Positions 53,538 to 64,000 of a DNA stretch of 64,000 nt are shown piece after piece (the stretch's first letter is position 1; each line of letters begins with the position of its first letter). The stretch covers positions 519,516-583,515 of the forward strand of contig NZ_JAACFU010000006.1 of NCBI RefSeq assembly GCF_029051725.1, written 5' to 3'. The notes under the pieces were generated by a model. That model had not been told where the DNA came from, did no database searches, and worked only from the letters and a program-made list of their open reading frames with translations. The stretch is from Bradyrhizobium sp. CSS354. Lineage in GTDB: Bacteria; Pseudomonadota; Alphaproteobacteria; Rhizobiales; Xanthobacteraceae. Both the position numbers and the translations under genes were made by a program.

Positions 53538-55052
53538 TCACCGGCCTGTCGCCGCCACCCCCGTCCGCACCGGTTTCAACTTCCGCCACCCCCAGACCAT
53601 CACCGGCCACAGCAGCGCCCCGATCGCCATGGCGGCGAGGATCGCGGCCACGGGGCGCTCGAAAAACGGCAGGATGCTGCCGTCGGACTTGATCAGCGAA
53701 GTGACAAAAGCCTGCTCGACCATGGTGCCCATGACGATGCCGAGCACCATCGCGGCAACGGGATAGCCGTTTGCTTCCATGACATAGCCGATCACGCCGA
53801 AGGCGGCGACGGTGACGACGCCGAACATGTTGTTGCCGATCGCGAACGAGCCGACTGCGCAGCACAGCATGATGATCGGCATGATGGCGGAGCGCGGTGC
53901 CAGCAGGATATAGGCGGCAACCCGGATCATGGCGATGCCGAGCGGGATCATCAAAATGTTCGCGATGATGAACATCAGATAGATCGCGTACATGCTCGAC
54001 GCTTTTTCAGTGAACAGCGTCGGTCCGGGGTTGAGCCCCTTCATGTAGAGCACGCCGATCGCGATCGCTGCGATGGTGTCGCCGGGGATGCCGAACAGCA
54101 ATGATGGCACCCAGCCCGAGGCGATGCTGGCATTGTTGCTGGCGCCGGCCTCGACCAGGCCCTCGACATGGCCGGTGCCGAATTTCTCCGGTTCCTTGGA
54201 GAAGCGCTTCGACATCGCATAGGACACCCAGGCGGCCATGTCGGCGCCGGCGCCGGGCAGCACGCCGATGATGATGCCGACGATGTTTCCGCGCGTCATC
54301 TGCCAATGGTATTTCTTGGTCAGCTTCCACTGGCCGGCCATGATGCTTCCGAATTTGCGCCGCGGCAGCGGCGGCGGCTCGGGCGTCAGCATCGCGCGCA
54401 TCACCTGGGCCACCGCGAACACGCCGACCAGCGCGGGGATCGGCTCGATGCCGCCGAACAGATCGGTGAGGCCGAAGGTGAAGCGCGGCACGCCGCCGGG
54501 ATTTTCGATGCCGATGCAGGAGACCAGCAGGCCGAGGAACATGCCGGCGATCGCCTTCACCGGCGAGGAGCGCGCCACCAGCGTCGCGCACATCAGGCCG
54601 AGCAGCGCTAGCCAGAAATACTCGAAGGTCGAGAACGACAGCGCGATCTCGGCCAGCGGCGGCGCCAGGATCATCAGCGACAGCACGCCGGCAATGCCGC
54701 CGACGGCCGAGAACCACACGCCGGCCCCGAGCGCAAGCTCGGCCTGCCCCTTGCGTGTCATGGCGTAAGCCTCGTCCGCATAGGCGGCGGAGGCGGGCGT
54801 TCCCGGGATGCGCAGCAGCGCACCGGGAATGTCGCCGGAGAAGATCGCCATCGAGGAAGCAGCCACGATGGTCGCAATCGCCGCGATCGGCGAGAGGTAG
54901 AAGGTGACGGGGACGAGCAGGGCGGTTGCCATCGTCGCCGACAGGCCCGGCAGCGAGCCGATCACGAGCCCGTACACGGAGGCTGCGAACATCGCGATGA
55001 TGACTTCCCAGGTGGAGATCAGTGCGAACGCTTCGATCAGGGTTTTCATCAT
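53538..55052 (-). CDS. tctA: Tripartite tricarboxylate transporter, large permease TctA
   Basis: 504-residue inner-membrane permease of the TTT family. About eleven to twelve helices are expected. The family signature GSLPGLSATMATALLVPVTFYLSP is near the N-terminus, with the second GxxPGxGA-type block VGIIIGVLPGAGADMAAWVSY in the second half. It is encoded four bases after tctB (55057 to 55052) and uses the extracytoplasmic binding protein at 55725-56717. A double ATG (55052, 55049) leaves a one-codon start ambiguity. Substrates of the family are tri- and dicarboxylates. Confidence 0.93.
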   Translation of the reverse strand: MMKTLIEAFALISTWEVIIAMFAASVYGLVIGSLPGLSATMATALLVPVTFYLSPIAAIATIVAASSMAIFSGDIPGALLRIPGTPASAAYADEAYAMTRKGQAELALGAGVWFSAVGGIAGVLSLMILAPPLAEIALSFSTFEYFWLALLGLMCATLVARSSPVKAIAGMFLGLLVSCIGIENPGGVPRFTFGLTDLFGGIEPIPALVGVFAVAQVMRAMLTPEPPPLPRRKFGSIMAGQWKLTKKYHWQMTRGNIVGIIIGVLPGAGADMAAWVSYAMSKRFSKEPEKFGTGHVEGLVEAGASNNASIASGWVPSLLFGIPGDTIAAIAIGVLYMKGLNPGPTLFTEKASSMYAIYLMFIIANILMIPLGIAMIRVAAYILLAPRSAIMPIIMLCCAVGSFAIGNNMFGVVTVAAFGVIGYVMEANGYPVAAMVLGIVMGTMVEQAFVTSLIKSDGSILPFFERPVAAILAAMAIGALLWPVMVWGWRKLKPVRTGVAATGR

Positions 55053-55056
55053 GGGA

Positions 55057-55551
55057 TCACCAGGGCGTCGGCAACAGGCCGGCCGGAAGCGGCACGCGCA
55101 GCAGCTTGCCGAAGATCAGGTGGATGGCGAAGGGCGCCAGCGCTGCGAGCGGCAGCGCCAGCTTCCACTTCGCCCCCAACGCCGTCGAGGTGACGTAGAC
55201 CATGATCGCCGCGGTGATGATAAAGCCGAGCCGGTCGGCCGCCACTACGTAGAACAGCAGCAGCGCCGGCGGCAGCAGCGCACGCAGGCCGTAGACCTTT
55301 CCTTGCGGCGGCGGGGCAGCCGCGGCCTGGCCATCCTCGAGCGGGATCAGCTCTTCCGCCTCCTCGAAGGTGTGACCGATACCGAACACGATTGCGAGCC
55401 CGCACAGCGCAAGCCCGATGCCGATCACGAGCGGAAATATGTTGGGGCCGACCGGCTGTCCGGGCACCGGCGGCAGCAGCCAGCCGCCATAGGCGGCTGC
55501 TGTGCCGAGCACGACGAGAAACGATCCCGTGACGGAGTCGGGAAGGCGCAT
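55057..55551 (-). CDS. tctB: Tripartite tricarboxylate transporter, small permease TctB
   Basis: 164-residue small membrane subunit with four predicted helices: FLVVLGTAAAYGGWLLP, PLVIGIGLALCGLAIVFGI, LLPPALLLFYVVAADRLGFIITAAIMV and a last one near LALPLAALAPFAIHLIF. The VGPNIFPLVIGIGL block and DRLGFIITA are typical of TctB. It is separated from tctC by 173 bases that carry a repeat element, and nearly abuts tctA. Confidence 0.88.
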   Translation of the reverse strand: MRLPDSVTGSFLVVLGTAAAYGGWLLPPVPGQPVGPNIFPLVIGIGLALCGLAIVFGIGHTFEEAEELIPLEDGQAAAAPPPQGKVYGLRALLPPALLLFYVVAADRLGFIITAAIMVYVTSTALGAKWKLALPLAALAPFAIHLIFGKLLRVPLPAGLLPTPW

Positions 55552-55570
55552 GGGAGAATCCTATGAGATT

Positions 55571-55729
55571 TCTTCTCCCTCGCCCCATTCTTACGGGGGG
55601 AGGGCTGGGTGAGGGGCTGCGTCCACGAACGCGGTGAAAGCTGGACTCGCGGAGACTCCCCCTCACCCGAATTTGCGCTGCGCTCAATTCGACCTCTCCC
55701 CGCAAGCGGGGAGAGGTGACAAAATCACG
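55571..55729. repeat. Palindromic element between tctC and tctB
   Basis: A C-rich left part (TTCTCCCTCGCCCC, GGGTGAGGGGCT) pairs with a right part (CTCCCCCTCACCC), followed by the hairpin CCTCTCCCC-GCAA-GCGGGGAGAGG (55693-55716). It resembles other dispersed intergenic repeats, overlaps the last bases of tctC, and may attenuate transcription between tctC and tctB. Confidence 0.7.
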
Positions 55730-56717
55730 CCTTGCTCAAACCCGCCGCCTTCATCGCTTCGCCCATTTGGGCGTCGCCCTTGTCCATGAAGCTTGCGAAC
55801 TGGCCGGCATCGCCCCACACGGTGCCGAATCCGCGATTGCCCATGAAGTCCTTGAACTCGGCAGAGTCGTAGACCTTCTGCAGCGCAGCGGTGAGCTTCG
55901 TTGCGATCTCCGGCGGCAGGTTCTTCGGCCCGGCGATGCCGCGCCAGGCTCCGGTCGCATAATCGATGCCCATCGCCTCCTTCAGCGTCGGCACGTCCTT
56001 GAAGATCGGATTGCGGGCTGGCGCCATGATGGCAAGGCTCCTGGCCTTGCCGGCCTCGATGATGGCGCGGGCTTCCGGCACCGAGCAGGTGGTGAGGTCG
56101 AGGCCGCCGGCGGCGAGATCCTGCATCGCGGGTGCGGCGCCGTTCGACGGCACCCAGGCGACCTGGTTGGCGGGCAGGCCCATCGCCTGCATCCAGCCGA
56201 CCAGCGCGAGGTGCCAGATGCCGCCTTGGCCAGTGCCGGAAGCCTTGAACTTGCCGGGAGGGGCCGCCTTGATGGCTTCGGCGAGTTCCTTCACCGTCTT
56301 GTAAGGCGAGGAGGAGGAGACCTGGATGCCCGGGGGGTCTTCGTTCATCAGCGCCAGCGGGGTGTAGCTCTTGGGCGCCAGTTCGGTCAGCCCCTGCCAG
56401 TGCATCATCGAGATTTCGACCGTGAGCATGCCGATGGTGTAGCCATCGGGCTGCGCGGTCGCGATCGCGGTATGGCCGACGACGCCGGAGCCGCCGGTGC
56501 GATTGACCACATTGAAGGGCTGGCCGAGATCCTTCTCCAGAAGCGCTGCGACAATGCGCGCAGTCGCGTCAGTGCCGCCGCCCGCGCCCCAGGGCACGAT
56601 GACCGTGACGGGTCGCGCCGGGTAGGCTTGCGCACGTGCGGGTGCGAGGCCGAATGCGGCGGATGCCGCGACTGCGACAGATGAAGCCGCAAAGGTGCGG
56701 CGCGTAATCTTGGACAT
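55725..56717 (-). CDS. tctC: Tripartite tricarboxylate transporter substrate-binding protein (Bug/TctC)
   Basis: 330-residue periplasmic binding protein of the Bug family. The leader (KITRRTFAASSVAVAASAAFGLAPARAQA) has twin arginines. The mature start YPARPVTVIVPWGAGGGTDATARIVA is the Bug signature, and PDGYTIGMLTVEIS and SGVVGHTAIATAQ line the usual ligand cleft. It is the first gene of tctC-tctB-tctA. A 12-bp palindrome GGTAGCGCTACC lies 81 bases upstream (56799-56810) and may be an operator. The substrate is probably a small carboxylate, not identifiable here. Confidence 0.9.
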   Translation of the reverse strand: MSKITRRTFAASSVAVAASAAFGLAPARAQAYPARPVTVIVPWGAGGGTDATARIVAALLEKDLGQPFNVVNRTGGSGVVGHTAIATAQPDGYTIGMLTVEISMMHWQGLTELAPKSYTPLALMNEDPPGIQVSSSSPYKTVKELAEAIKAAPPGKFKASGTGQGGIWHLALVGWMQAMGLPANQVAWVPSNGAAPAMQDLAAGGLDLTTCSVPEARAIIEAGKARSLAIMAPARNPIFKDVPTLKEAMGIDYATGAWRGIAGPKNLPPEIATKLTAALQKVYDSAEFKDFMGNRGFGTVWGDAGQFASFMDKGDAQMGEAMKAAGLSKA

Positions 56718-56798
56718 GAATTCCTCCCAGCGGCGCCCATGATTTCGGGCGCTCTTGTCAATGGCGACATTCTAGTCGGCTTTGCAGCGCGGCCGCAA

Positions 56799-56810
56799 GG
56801 TAGCGCTACC
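56799..56810. promoter_or_regulatory. 12-bp palindrome upstream of tctC
   Basis: GGTAGCGCTACC is a perfect palindrome in the 128-bp gap upstream of tctC, followed closely by a related AGCGCT. It may be an operator for the transport operon. No regulator gene is adjacent. Confidence 0.4.
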
Positions 56811-56845
56811 AGCGCTCTGTGAGCTAGTCGCTGCTCAAAACACGA

Positions 56846-57640
56846 TCACTGCGTCTCGTCCGCGTCGCTCTTCGGCCGCGCGCCGCCGAAGATACGGGTG
56901 CCTTCCGCGCCGAGATAAGGCTTCAGCATTTGCCACGGCACGAATGCGACATATTCGCCCTCGGCGTAGGGGCCGACTGAGTAGGCCGGGTAGTGGAAGG
57001 TGAGGCCGGAGCTCTTGCCCGCGTCGGTTGACGGCGCGAGCGTCACCGCGCCGATCTTGAGCAGGCTCGGCTCCACGCTCTTGAACCATTCGTCGGTCGC
57101 GGTCTCGCCGGCGCCGCGCTTCTTCTTCTCGATTTTCAATGAGGCGATCACCGCCTTCATCATTGCCTTCATGGCCGGGCCGTTGTCGACGGTCTCGGTG
57201 AAGAACGGGCGGATGGAGATGCGCTTGTTCTCCGCCTTGTCCCACAGGACCGTGTTCACGTCCGAATTGGGATGTGCGCCGTGGGTGTCCATGTAGTCGT
57301 TGCGGAGAATGCTGACATAGCGGTCAGTGACGACGGACCGGATCGTATATTTGCGCTCAAAGTCCCAGCCGCCATCCCTGAAGAACTGCGGATCCTCTTT
57401 GCGCGAGGCGGCGGCTTCTGCCGCGTTCTTGTCGATCCACTTCTTGCCTTCCGCCAGGCAGTCGGCCGCCAGCGCTGCATCGAACTTGATCTTCTCGTCG
57501 AGGAAGACGCGGGCCTCGATGCTCTTGGTCTTGATGACCGCGTCGGGCTTGGGGTCGGCAGCATGGGCGGTCGCCAACAACGCGCTGCAGGCTGCGACCA
57601 AAGTTAGCGCGCGCATCAACGCTGGCGCGGAAAATATCAC
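56846..57640 (-). CDS. Secreted DUF4163/DUF3298-type protein
   Basis: 264-residue exported protein from GTG 57640, with AAAGGACAGTGC upstream as ribosome binding site. ATG 57616 is inside the signal peptide. The leader is MRALTLVAACSALLATAHA. The mature part matches the pattern of RsiV-like DUF4163 and DUF3298 domains: YTIRSVVTDRYVSILRNDYMDTHGAHPNSDVNTVLWD and the late TFHYPAYSVGPYAEGEYVAFVPWQMLKPYL. In other bacteria the DUF3298 domain binds lysozyme or peptidoglycan fragments. No sigma factor is nearby, so an RsiV-like role is not implied. It sits 30 bases after mutB. Confidence 0.8.
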   Translation of the reverse strand: MIFSAPALMRALTLVAACSALLATAHAADPKPDAVIKTKSIEARVFLDEKIKFDAALAADCLAEGKKWIDKNAAEAAASRKEDPQFFRDGGWDFERKYTIRSVVTDRYVSILRNDYMDTHGAHPNSDVNTVLWDKAENKRISIRPFFTETVDNGPAMKAMMKAVIASLKIEKKKRGAGETATDEWFKSVEPSLLKIGAVTLAPSTDAGKSSGLTFHYPAYSVGPYAEGEYVAFVPWQMLKPYLGAEGTRIFGGARPKSDADETQ

Positions 57641-57669
57641 GCACTGTCCTTTCGAGGATCGATGGCGAC

Positions 57670-59838
<2,169 letters not shown>

Positions 59839-59850
59839 ATCATAGGCGCC

Positions 59851-60315
59851 TCAATCATGATCCGGATGCTGATGGCTGACGATGGTCGCCATCTTTTCCG
59901 GTCCGTAATTCTGCTGCGTGGTCTGGCTCGGCAGATTGGCGATCCCGACCACCCAGCCGAGACGGGACTCGGAGCCGAACTGTCGCGTCGGCACCACGTG
60001 GTCGGGGCGGTCGAACGCGCCGGTCATGATCTCGATGCGGTCGCCGTCGATGCGGCCAAAGCTCAGCGGCGTGCCGCAGGCGGCGCAAAAGCCGCGCTCG
60101 GCGATGGAGGAGGAGCGGAAGAACGACGGCTGCCCCTTGGTCCAGGCGAAGTCCGTCTTGTTGATGTCGGCAAACGAGGCGAACGGTGCGCCGCTGGCCT
60201 TCTGGCACATCCGGCAGTGGCAGATCGAAACCCTGTTCGGCGCCGTCGTGACTCCAAAGCGCACTGCCCCGCATTGGCAGCCGCCGGTGAAAACTGGTTT
60301 GCTGGCTTCGGTCAT
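59851..60315 (-). CDS. GFA-family zinc protein between mutase subunits
   Basis: 154-residue protein of the glutathione-dependent formaldehyde-activating (Gfa/CENP-V) fold. The zinc cysteines are in FTGGCQCGAVRF (CxC), SICHCRMCQK (CxCxxC) and GFCAACGTPLSF (CxxC). ATG 60315 overlaps the end of mutA by four bases (60312-60315). Longer frames lie inside mutA. Only the overlap ties it to the mutase. The family's activity in most bacteria is unproven, so a role in propionate metabolism is conjecture. Confidence 0.9.
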   Translation of the reverse strand: MTEASKPVFTGGCQCGAVRFGVTTAPNRVSICHCRMCQKASGAPFASFADINKTDFAWTKGQPSFFRSSSIAERGFCAACGTPLSFGRIDGDRIEIMTGAFDRPDHVVPTRQFGSESRLGWVVGIANLPSQTTQQNYGPEKMATIVSHQHPDHD

Positions 60316-62183
60316 GCCTGCTCCATCTGTCGATAGGCGTCTTGCAATGTCGCAAGCGCGTCGCCCCCGGCGAAGACAAAACCGGTGACGCCGGCTGCAC
60401 GCAGCGCCGCCTCGGCATCGGTCGGGCGGCCTGCCAGATAGATAAGTCGGGCCCCGGCGGTTTGCAGGGCCTGTGCCGCCGCTTCGGCGTGTTCCGCATA
60501 GACCTTGTCGCTGGAACAAAGACAGGCGAGCCCGGCGCCCGAGGCCTTGAAGGCTGCAACTAACTGGGCCGGATCGGCGAAGCCCTCGCTGTCGACGGCC
60601 TGGATGCCGCCGGTCTCGAACAGGCTTTTGGCGAAGGTCGCGCGCGCCGTGAAATCGGCGGGCGTGCCGAGATTGGCCAAGAACACTTTCGGCCGCGCGC
60701 CGTGTGCCTTCAAGGCCGCATCGGATTTGTCCCGCAGCGCCTCGAACGGTTCCGCCAGCCGGATCGGCGGCAGCGCGTCGAACTTGTATTTTTGCTCGCC
60801 ATAAGGCGCCAGCGCGATCGGCGTCGCCTTCAGCACCGCAGTCTCGTTCTCGTGCAGGTTCGGAAACTCGCTGGCGCCGGTCAGCACGTCGCGGCGTTTT
60901 GCGATGTTGGCGTCACGGGTTTTTCGCGCGGCCGCCACCTTGCTCTGGAACAGGCCTTGCTGAAGCGCAGCGAAGGCGCCGCCGGCTTTCTCGCTCTCCT
61001 GGAATAGCGCCCAGGCTGCGTCGCAGAGCTGGCCCGTCAGCGTTTCGATGCCGCCTGCGCCCGCCGCGGGATCGCTGACCTTGGCGAGGTTGCTCTCTTC
61101 CAGCAGCACAAGCTGCGTATTGCGCGCCGCGCGCCGCGCGAACGGATCGGGCAGGCCGAGCGCCAGCGTATGCGGCAGCACGGTGATCGCGTTGGAGCCG
61201 GCAAGGCCGGCCGCAAAGGTCGCCATGGTCGCGCGCAGCATGTTCACATAGGGATCGCGCTGCGTCAGCATGCGCCAGGCGGTGTCGGCGGCGATGAACA
61301 GCGGTTTTGGCGTGAGCCCGCACGCCGTCTCGATACGCGCCCACAGCAGCCGCAAGGCGCGAAATTTTGCCATGGTGAGAAACTGATCTGCATCCGCGGC
61401 AAGCCGCGCATAGACCATACCTTGCGCCTGCTCCAGCGGAACGCCGGCGCCTTCGATCGCGCGCAAATAGGCGGTGCCGCAGGCGAGCACGAAGGCGAGC
61501 TCCTGCACCTCCGAGCCACCGGCATCGTGGATCACGCGTCCGTCGGCCGATGCGAACGGCCCCTTGAAGCCGAGCGCGGCGAGGCCCTTGATGCCGTCGG
61601 TGATGGCCGGGACGATCTCATCCCAAGTATACGGGCTATGGCCCCACACGGCGCCGGCCGCGAGCGGGTCGAGCCCGAAGCGGATGTCGCAGGCCGCGGG
61701 ATCGATGCCGTTGCTCTTCACATATTCCGCGACGTGGATCGCCGCCATCCGCGATTGCGGACCGATCTCGAGCTCCAGCCCGATGCCGGCATCGAGATGG
61801 ATATCCCTCAAGATCTTTGCGACTGCGTCTGCGGTCGGTTCCAGCCCGAAACCGTGAGCGGCATTGCCGCCGGCGAACACCAGCGCAAGCCCTGTCGCGC
61901 CATTTTCCAGATCGGTCAGTGCCTGCGCATTCGCCGCACTTGCATCGGGATGGTCGATCCGCTGCATGATCTGCCAGGGCGCTGCCGCCGGCCGCCCCAC
62001 CATGGGCGCAACGCCTTTGGCGCGCGGATAGAGCGGATCGATCTTGATTCCGTCATAGGTCTTGGCGACCAGCTTCTCGAACGGCGCGCCCTTCAGCACG
62101 CCATCGACCAGCTTGCGCCAGTCTTCGACGGTGGCCTTGGGAAAATCCGCCGCCAGCGGCAGGTCGTCAGTCGCGGAGGTCAT
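60312..62183 (-). CDS. mutA: Methylmalonyl-CoA mutase, small subunit
   Basis: 623-residue non-catalytic partner of the mutase. It has the mutase fold (TATVEDWRK-type start, YDGIKIDPLYPRAKG, ADQFLTMAKFRALRLLWARIETACG) but the C-terminal cobalamin-like domain lacks DxHxxG (the corresponding segment reads VFLANLGTPADFTARATF). ATG 62183 heads the run mutA-gfa-mutB. The 81-bp gap upstream separates it from folK, so the mutase unit probably has its own promoter. Confidence 0.94.
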   Translation of the reverse strand: MTSATDDLPLAADFPKATVEDWRKLVDGVLKGAPFEKLVAKTYDGIKIDPLYPRAKGVAPMVGRPAAAPWQIMQRIDHPDASAANAQALTDLENGATGLALVFAGGNAAHGFGLEPTADAVAKILRDIHLDAGIGLELEIGPQSRMAAIHVAEYVKSNGIDPAACDIRFGLDPLAAGAVWGHSPYTWDEIVPAITDGIKGLAALGFKGPFASADGRVIHDAGGSEVQELAFVLACGTAYLRAIEGAGVPLEQAQGMVYARLAADADQFLTMAKFRALRLLWARIETACGLTPKPLFIAADTAWRMLTQRDPYVNMLRATMATFAAGLAGSNAITVLPHTLALGLPDPFARRAARNTQLVLLEESNLAKVSDPAAGAGGIETLTGQLCDAAWALFQESEKAGGAFAALQQGLFQSKVAAARKTRDANIAKRRDVLTGASEFPNLHENETAVLKATPIALAPYGEQKYKFDALPPIRLAEPFEALRDKSDAALKAHGARPKVFLANLGTPADFTARATFAKSLFETGGIQAVDSEGFADPAQLVAAFKASGAGLACLCSSDKVYAEHAEAAAQALQTAGARLIYLAGRPTDAEAALRAAGVTGFVFAGGDALATLQDAYRQMEQA

Positions 62184-62264
62184 GCGGCGAGGGGCTCCCG
62201 AAAATCTTGTTGTTCGCAGTCGAAATTGCCACGGCCGGCCGTCCCTGCAAACGGTTGTTTTTGA

Positions 62265-62756
62265 TTAACCGGTATCCGGAAGCCGCTCAATGCCTTGCGT
62301 CGAGACGCTGGCTAGCCCATCGCGCACACGAATGCCGGCGATCACGCGGTCGGGCGCGATTTCGGCCAGCGGCACTAGCACAAAGGCGCGCTCGAACAGG
62401 CGCGGATGCGGCAGGGTCAGATCGGGCTTCTGAAACGACACATCGTCATACGCGATCATGTCGAGATCGAGCGTACGCGGCCCCCAACGCCGCTCCTTGT
62501 CGCGCGTGCGGCCGAATTTCCGCTCGACCTTCTGCATCACGAACAGCAGCGCGTGCGGATCGAGATCGGTCTCGATCTCGACGCAGGCGTTGATGAAGGG
62601 AGCCTGGTCCTCGTCGCCCCAGGGCGGCGTCGCATAGTCCGACGAGCGCGCGATCAACGCAGCCTGCGCCGTGCCGCAGATATGGGCGATCGCCTTCTGG
62701 AACGTCGCGCGGACATCGCCGACATTGCCGCCGAGCGCAATCAGGACGCTCGCCAT
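62265..62756 (-). CDS. folK: 2-amino-4-hydroxy-6-hydroxymethyldihydropteridine diphosphokinase
   Basis: 163-residue HPPK that pyrophosphorylates 6-hydroxymethyl-7,8-dihydropterin for folate synthesis. The family start is VLIALGGNVGDVRATFQKAI. The central signature is FGRTRDKERRWGPRTLDLDMIAYDD, with the two metal-binding aspartates in DLDMIAYDD. LPHPRLFERAFVLVPLAEIAP is the third conserved block. It starts one base after the folB stop on the minus strand. It is the last gene of folP-folB-folK. Confidence 0.96.
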   Translation of the reverse strand: MASVLIALGGNVGDVRATFQKAIAHICGTAQAALIARSSDYATPPWGDEDQAPFINACVEIETDLDPHALLFVMQKVERKFGRTRDKERRWGPRTLDLDMIAYDDVSFQKPDLTLPHPRLFERAFVLVPLAEIAPDRVIAGIRVRDGLASVSTQGIERLPDTG

Positions 62757-62757
62757 G

Positions 62758-63122
62758 TCAGGGGTGCCGCGAGCGCGTCAGCATGACGCCGACGTCGTCG
62801 AAGATCGCGGCGATCGGCGCATGCGGCTTGTGCACGGTGATCTTGACCGCACGGATCCGCGGGAAGTGCGACAGGATGGCGTCGGCCACCGCGCCGGCCG
62901 CGCGCTCCAGCAGCTTGTAATTGGTGTTCTTGAAGGCTGCCGTAGTAGTCGCCACGACGTCGGCGTAGGACACAGTATCGGAAAGCCGGTCAGAGCGCGA
63001 AGGCTCCGACAGGTCGGTATAGAGCTCGAGGTCGATGACGAAGCGCTGGCCGACCTCGGTCTCGTGCTCCATCACGCCGTGGCGGGCATGGATCGACAGG
63101 CCGCTCACGAAGATCGTATCGG

Positions 63123-63126
<4 letters not shown>
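62758..63126 (-). CDS. folB: Dihydroneopterin aldolase
   Basis: 122-residue FolB that cleaves 7,8-dihydroneopterin to 6-hydroxymethyl-dihydropterin. Family blocks are FVSGLSIHARHGVMEHETEVGQRFVIDLEL and LSDTVSYADVVATT, with the catalytic-loop region LLERAAGAVADAIL. The ATG overlaps the end of folP by four bases (63123-63126). It supplies the substrate of folK, encoded next. Confidence 0.95.
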
Positions 63127-63983
<857 letters not shown>

Positions 63984-64000
63984 GCGGCCCGCTTTAGCGG

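Noticed and set aside
56846..57640. RsiV-like anti-sigma function for the DUF3298-type protein
   Set aside because: It has a cleavable signal peptide, no cytoplasmic sigma-binding domain and no sigma gene next to it.

Overview
The window is a GC-rich alphaproteobacterial chromosome segment, most like Bradyrhizobium or a close relative in Nitrobacteraceae. The grounds are the hopanoid gene order, an alphaproteobacterial LexA box (GAAC-N7-GAAC), an EcfG-type promoter (GGAAC-N16-CGTT), the small families TIGR03808/TIGR03809, and several families of palindromic intergenic repeats. Coding density is high. I see no tRNA, rRNA, CRISPR array, phage or transposase gene. This is mostly core genome, with one toxin-antitoxin pair.

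Region 1 (1-12844) is a hopanoid cluster. hpnC (5' end outside the window), hpnD and hpnE turn farnesyl diphosphate into squalene, shc cyclises it, hpnG and hpnH build the side chain (hpnH on the minus strand), ispH supplies isoprenoid precursor, hpnN exports hopanoids and hpnO makes the amino-hopanoid. A DUF2147 secreted protein gene sits between hpnN and hpnO. hpnN has a consensus general-stress (EcfG) promoter and ispH a sigma-70-like promoter bracketed by an inverted repeat.

Region 2 (12847-21151): a higBA toxin-antitoxin pair with two identical operator half-site pairs; an ECF sigma/anti-sigma pair downstream of a type-1 copper protein and a Tat-exported phosphoesterase; a GMC oxidoreductase, an M20 amidohydrolase and a Pit phosphate transporter.

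Region 3 (21249-29731) is a DNA-damage island. A radical-SAM/HhH protein plus a DUF4130-UdgX fusion on one strand diverge from imuA-imuB-dnaE2 (the SOS mutasome) on the other, around one LexA box.

Region 4 (29914-45787) is mixed metabolism and envelope: an SDR, a CoA-transferase with unusual domain order, a two-gene heavy-metal-type RND pump, an amidohydrolase, a P-loop protein without the Walker A lysine, a TolC protein, an enoyl-CoA hydratase, a SigF/NrsF-like sigma module beside a 20-bp perfect palindrome, a DUF2336 protein and a diguanylate cyclase.

Region 5 (46222-51754): an ECF sigma gene, a zinc-less anti-sigma whose C-terminus looks like a subtilase propeptide, an S8 protease, then the TIGR03809 and TIGR03808 genes.

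Region 6 (51846-63983) is all minus strand: folP-folB-folK, then methylmalonyl-CoA mutase small subunit, a GFA-like zinc protein and the large subunit, a DUF3298-type secreted protein, a TctCBA tricarboxylate transporter, the mutase chaperone meaB and pyroglutamyl peptidase.
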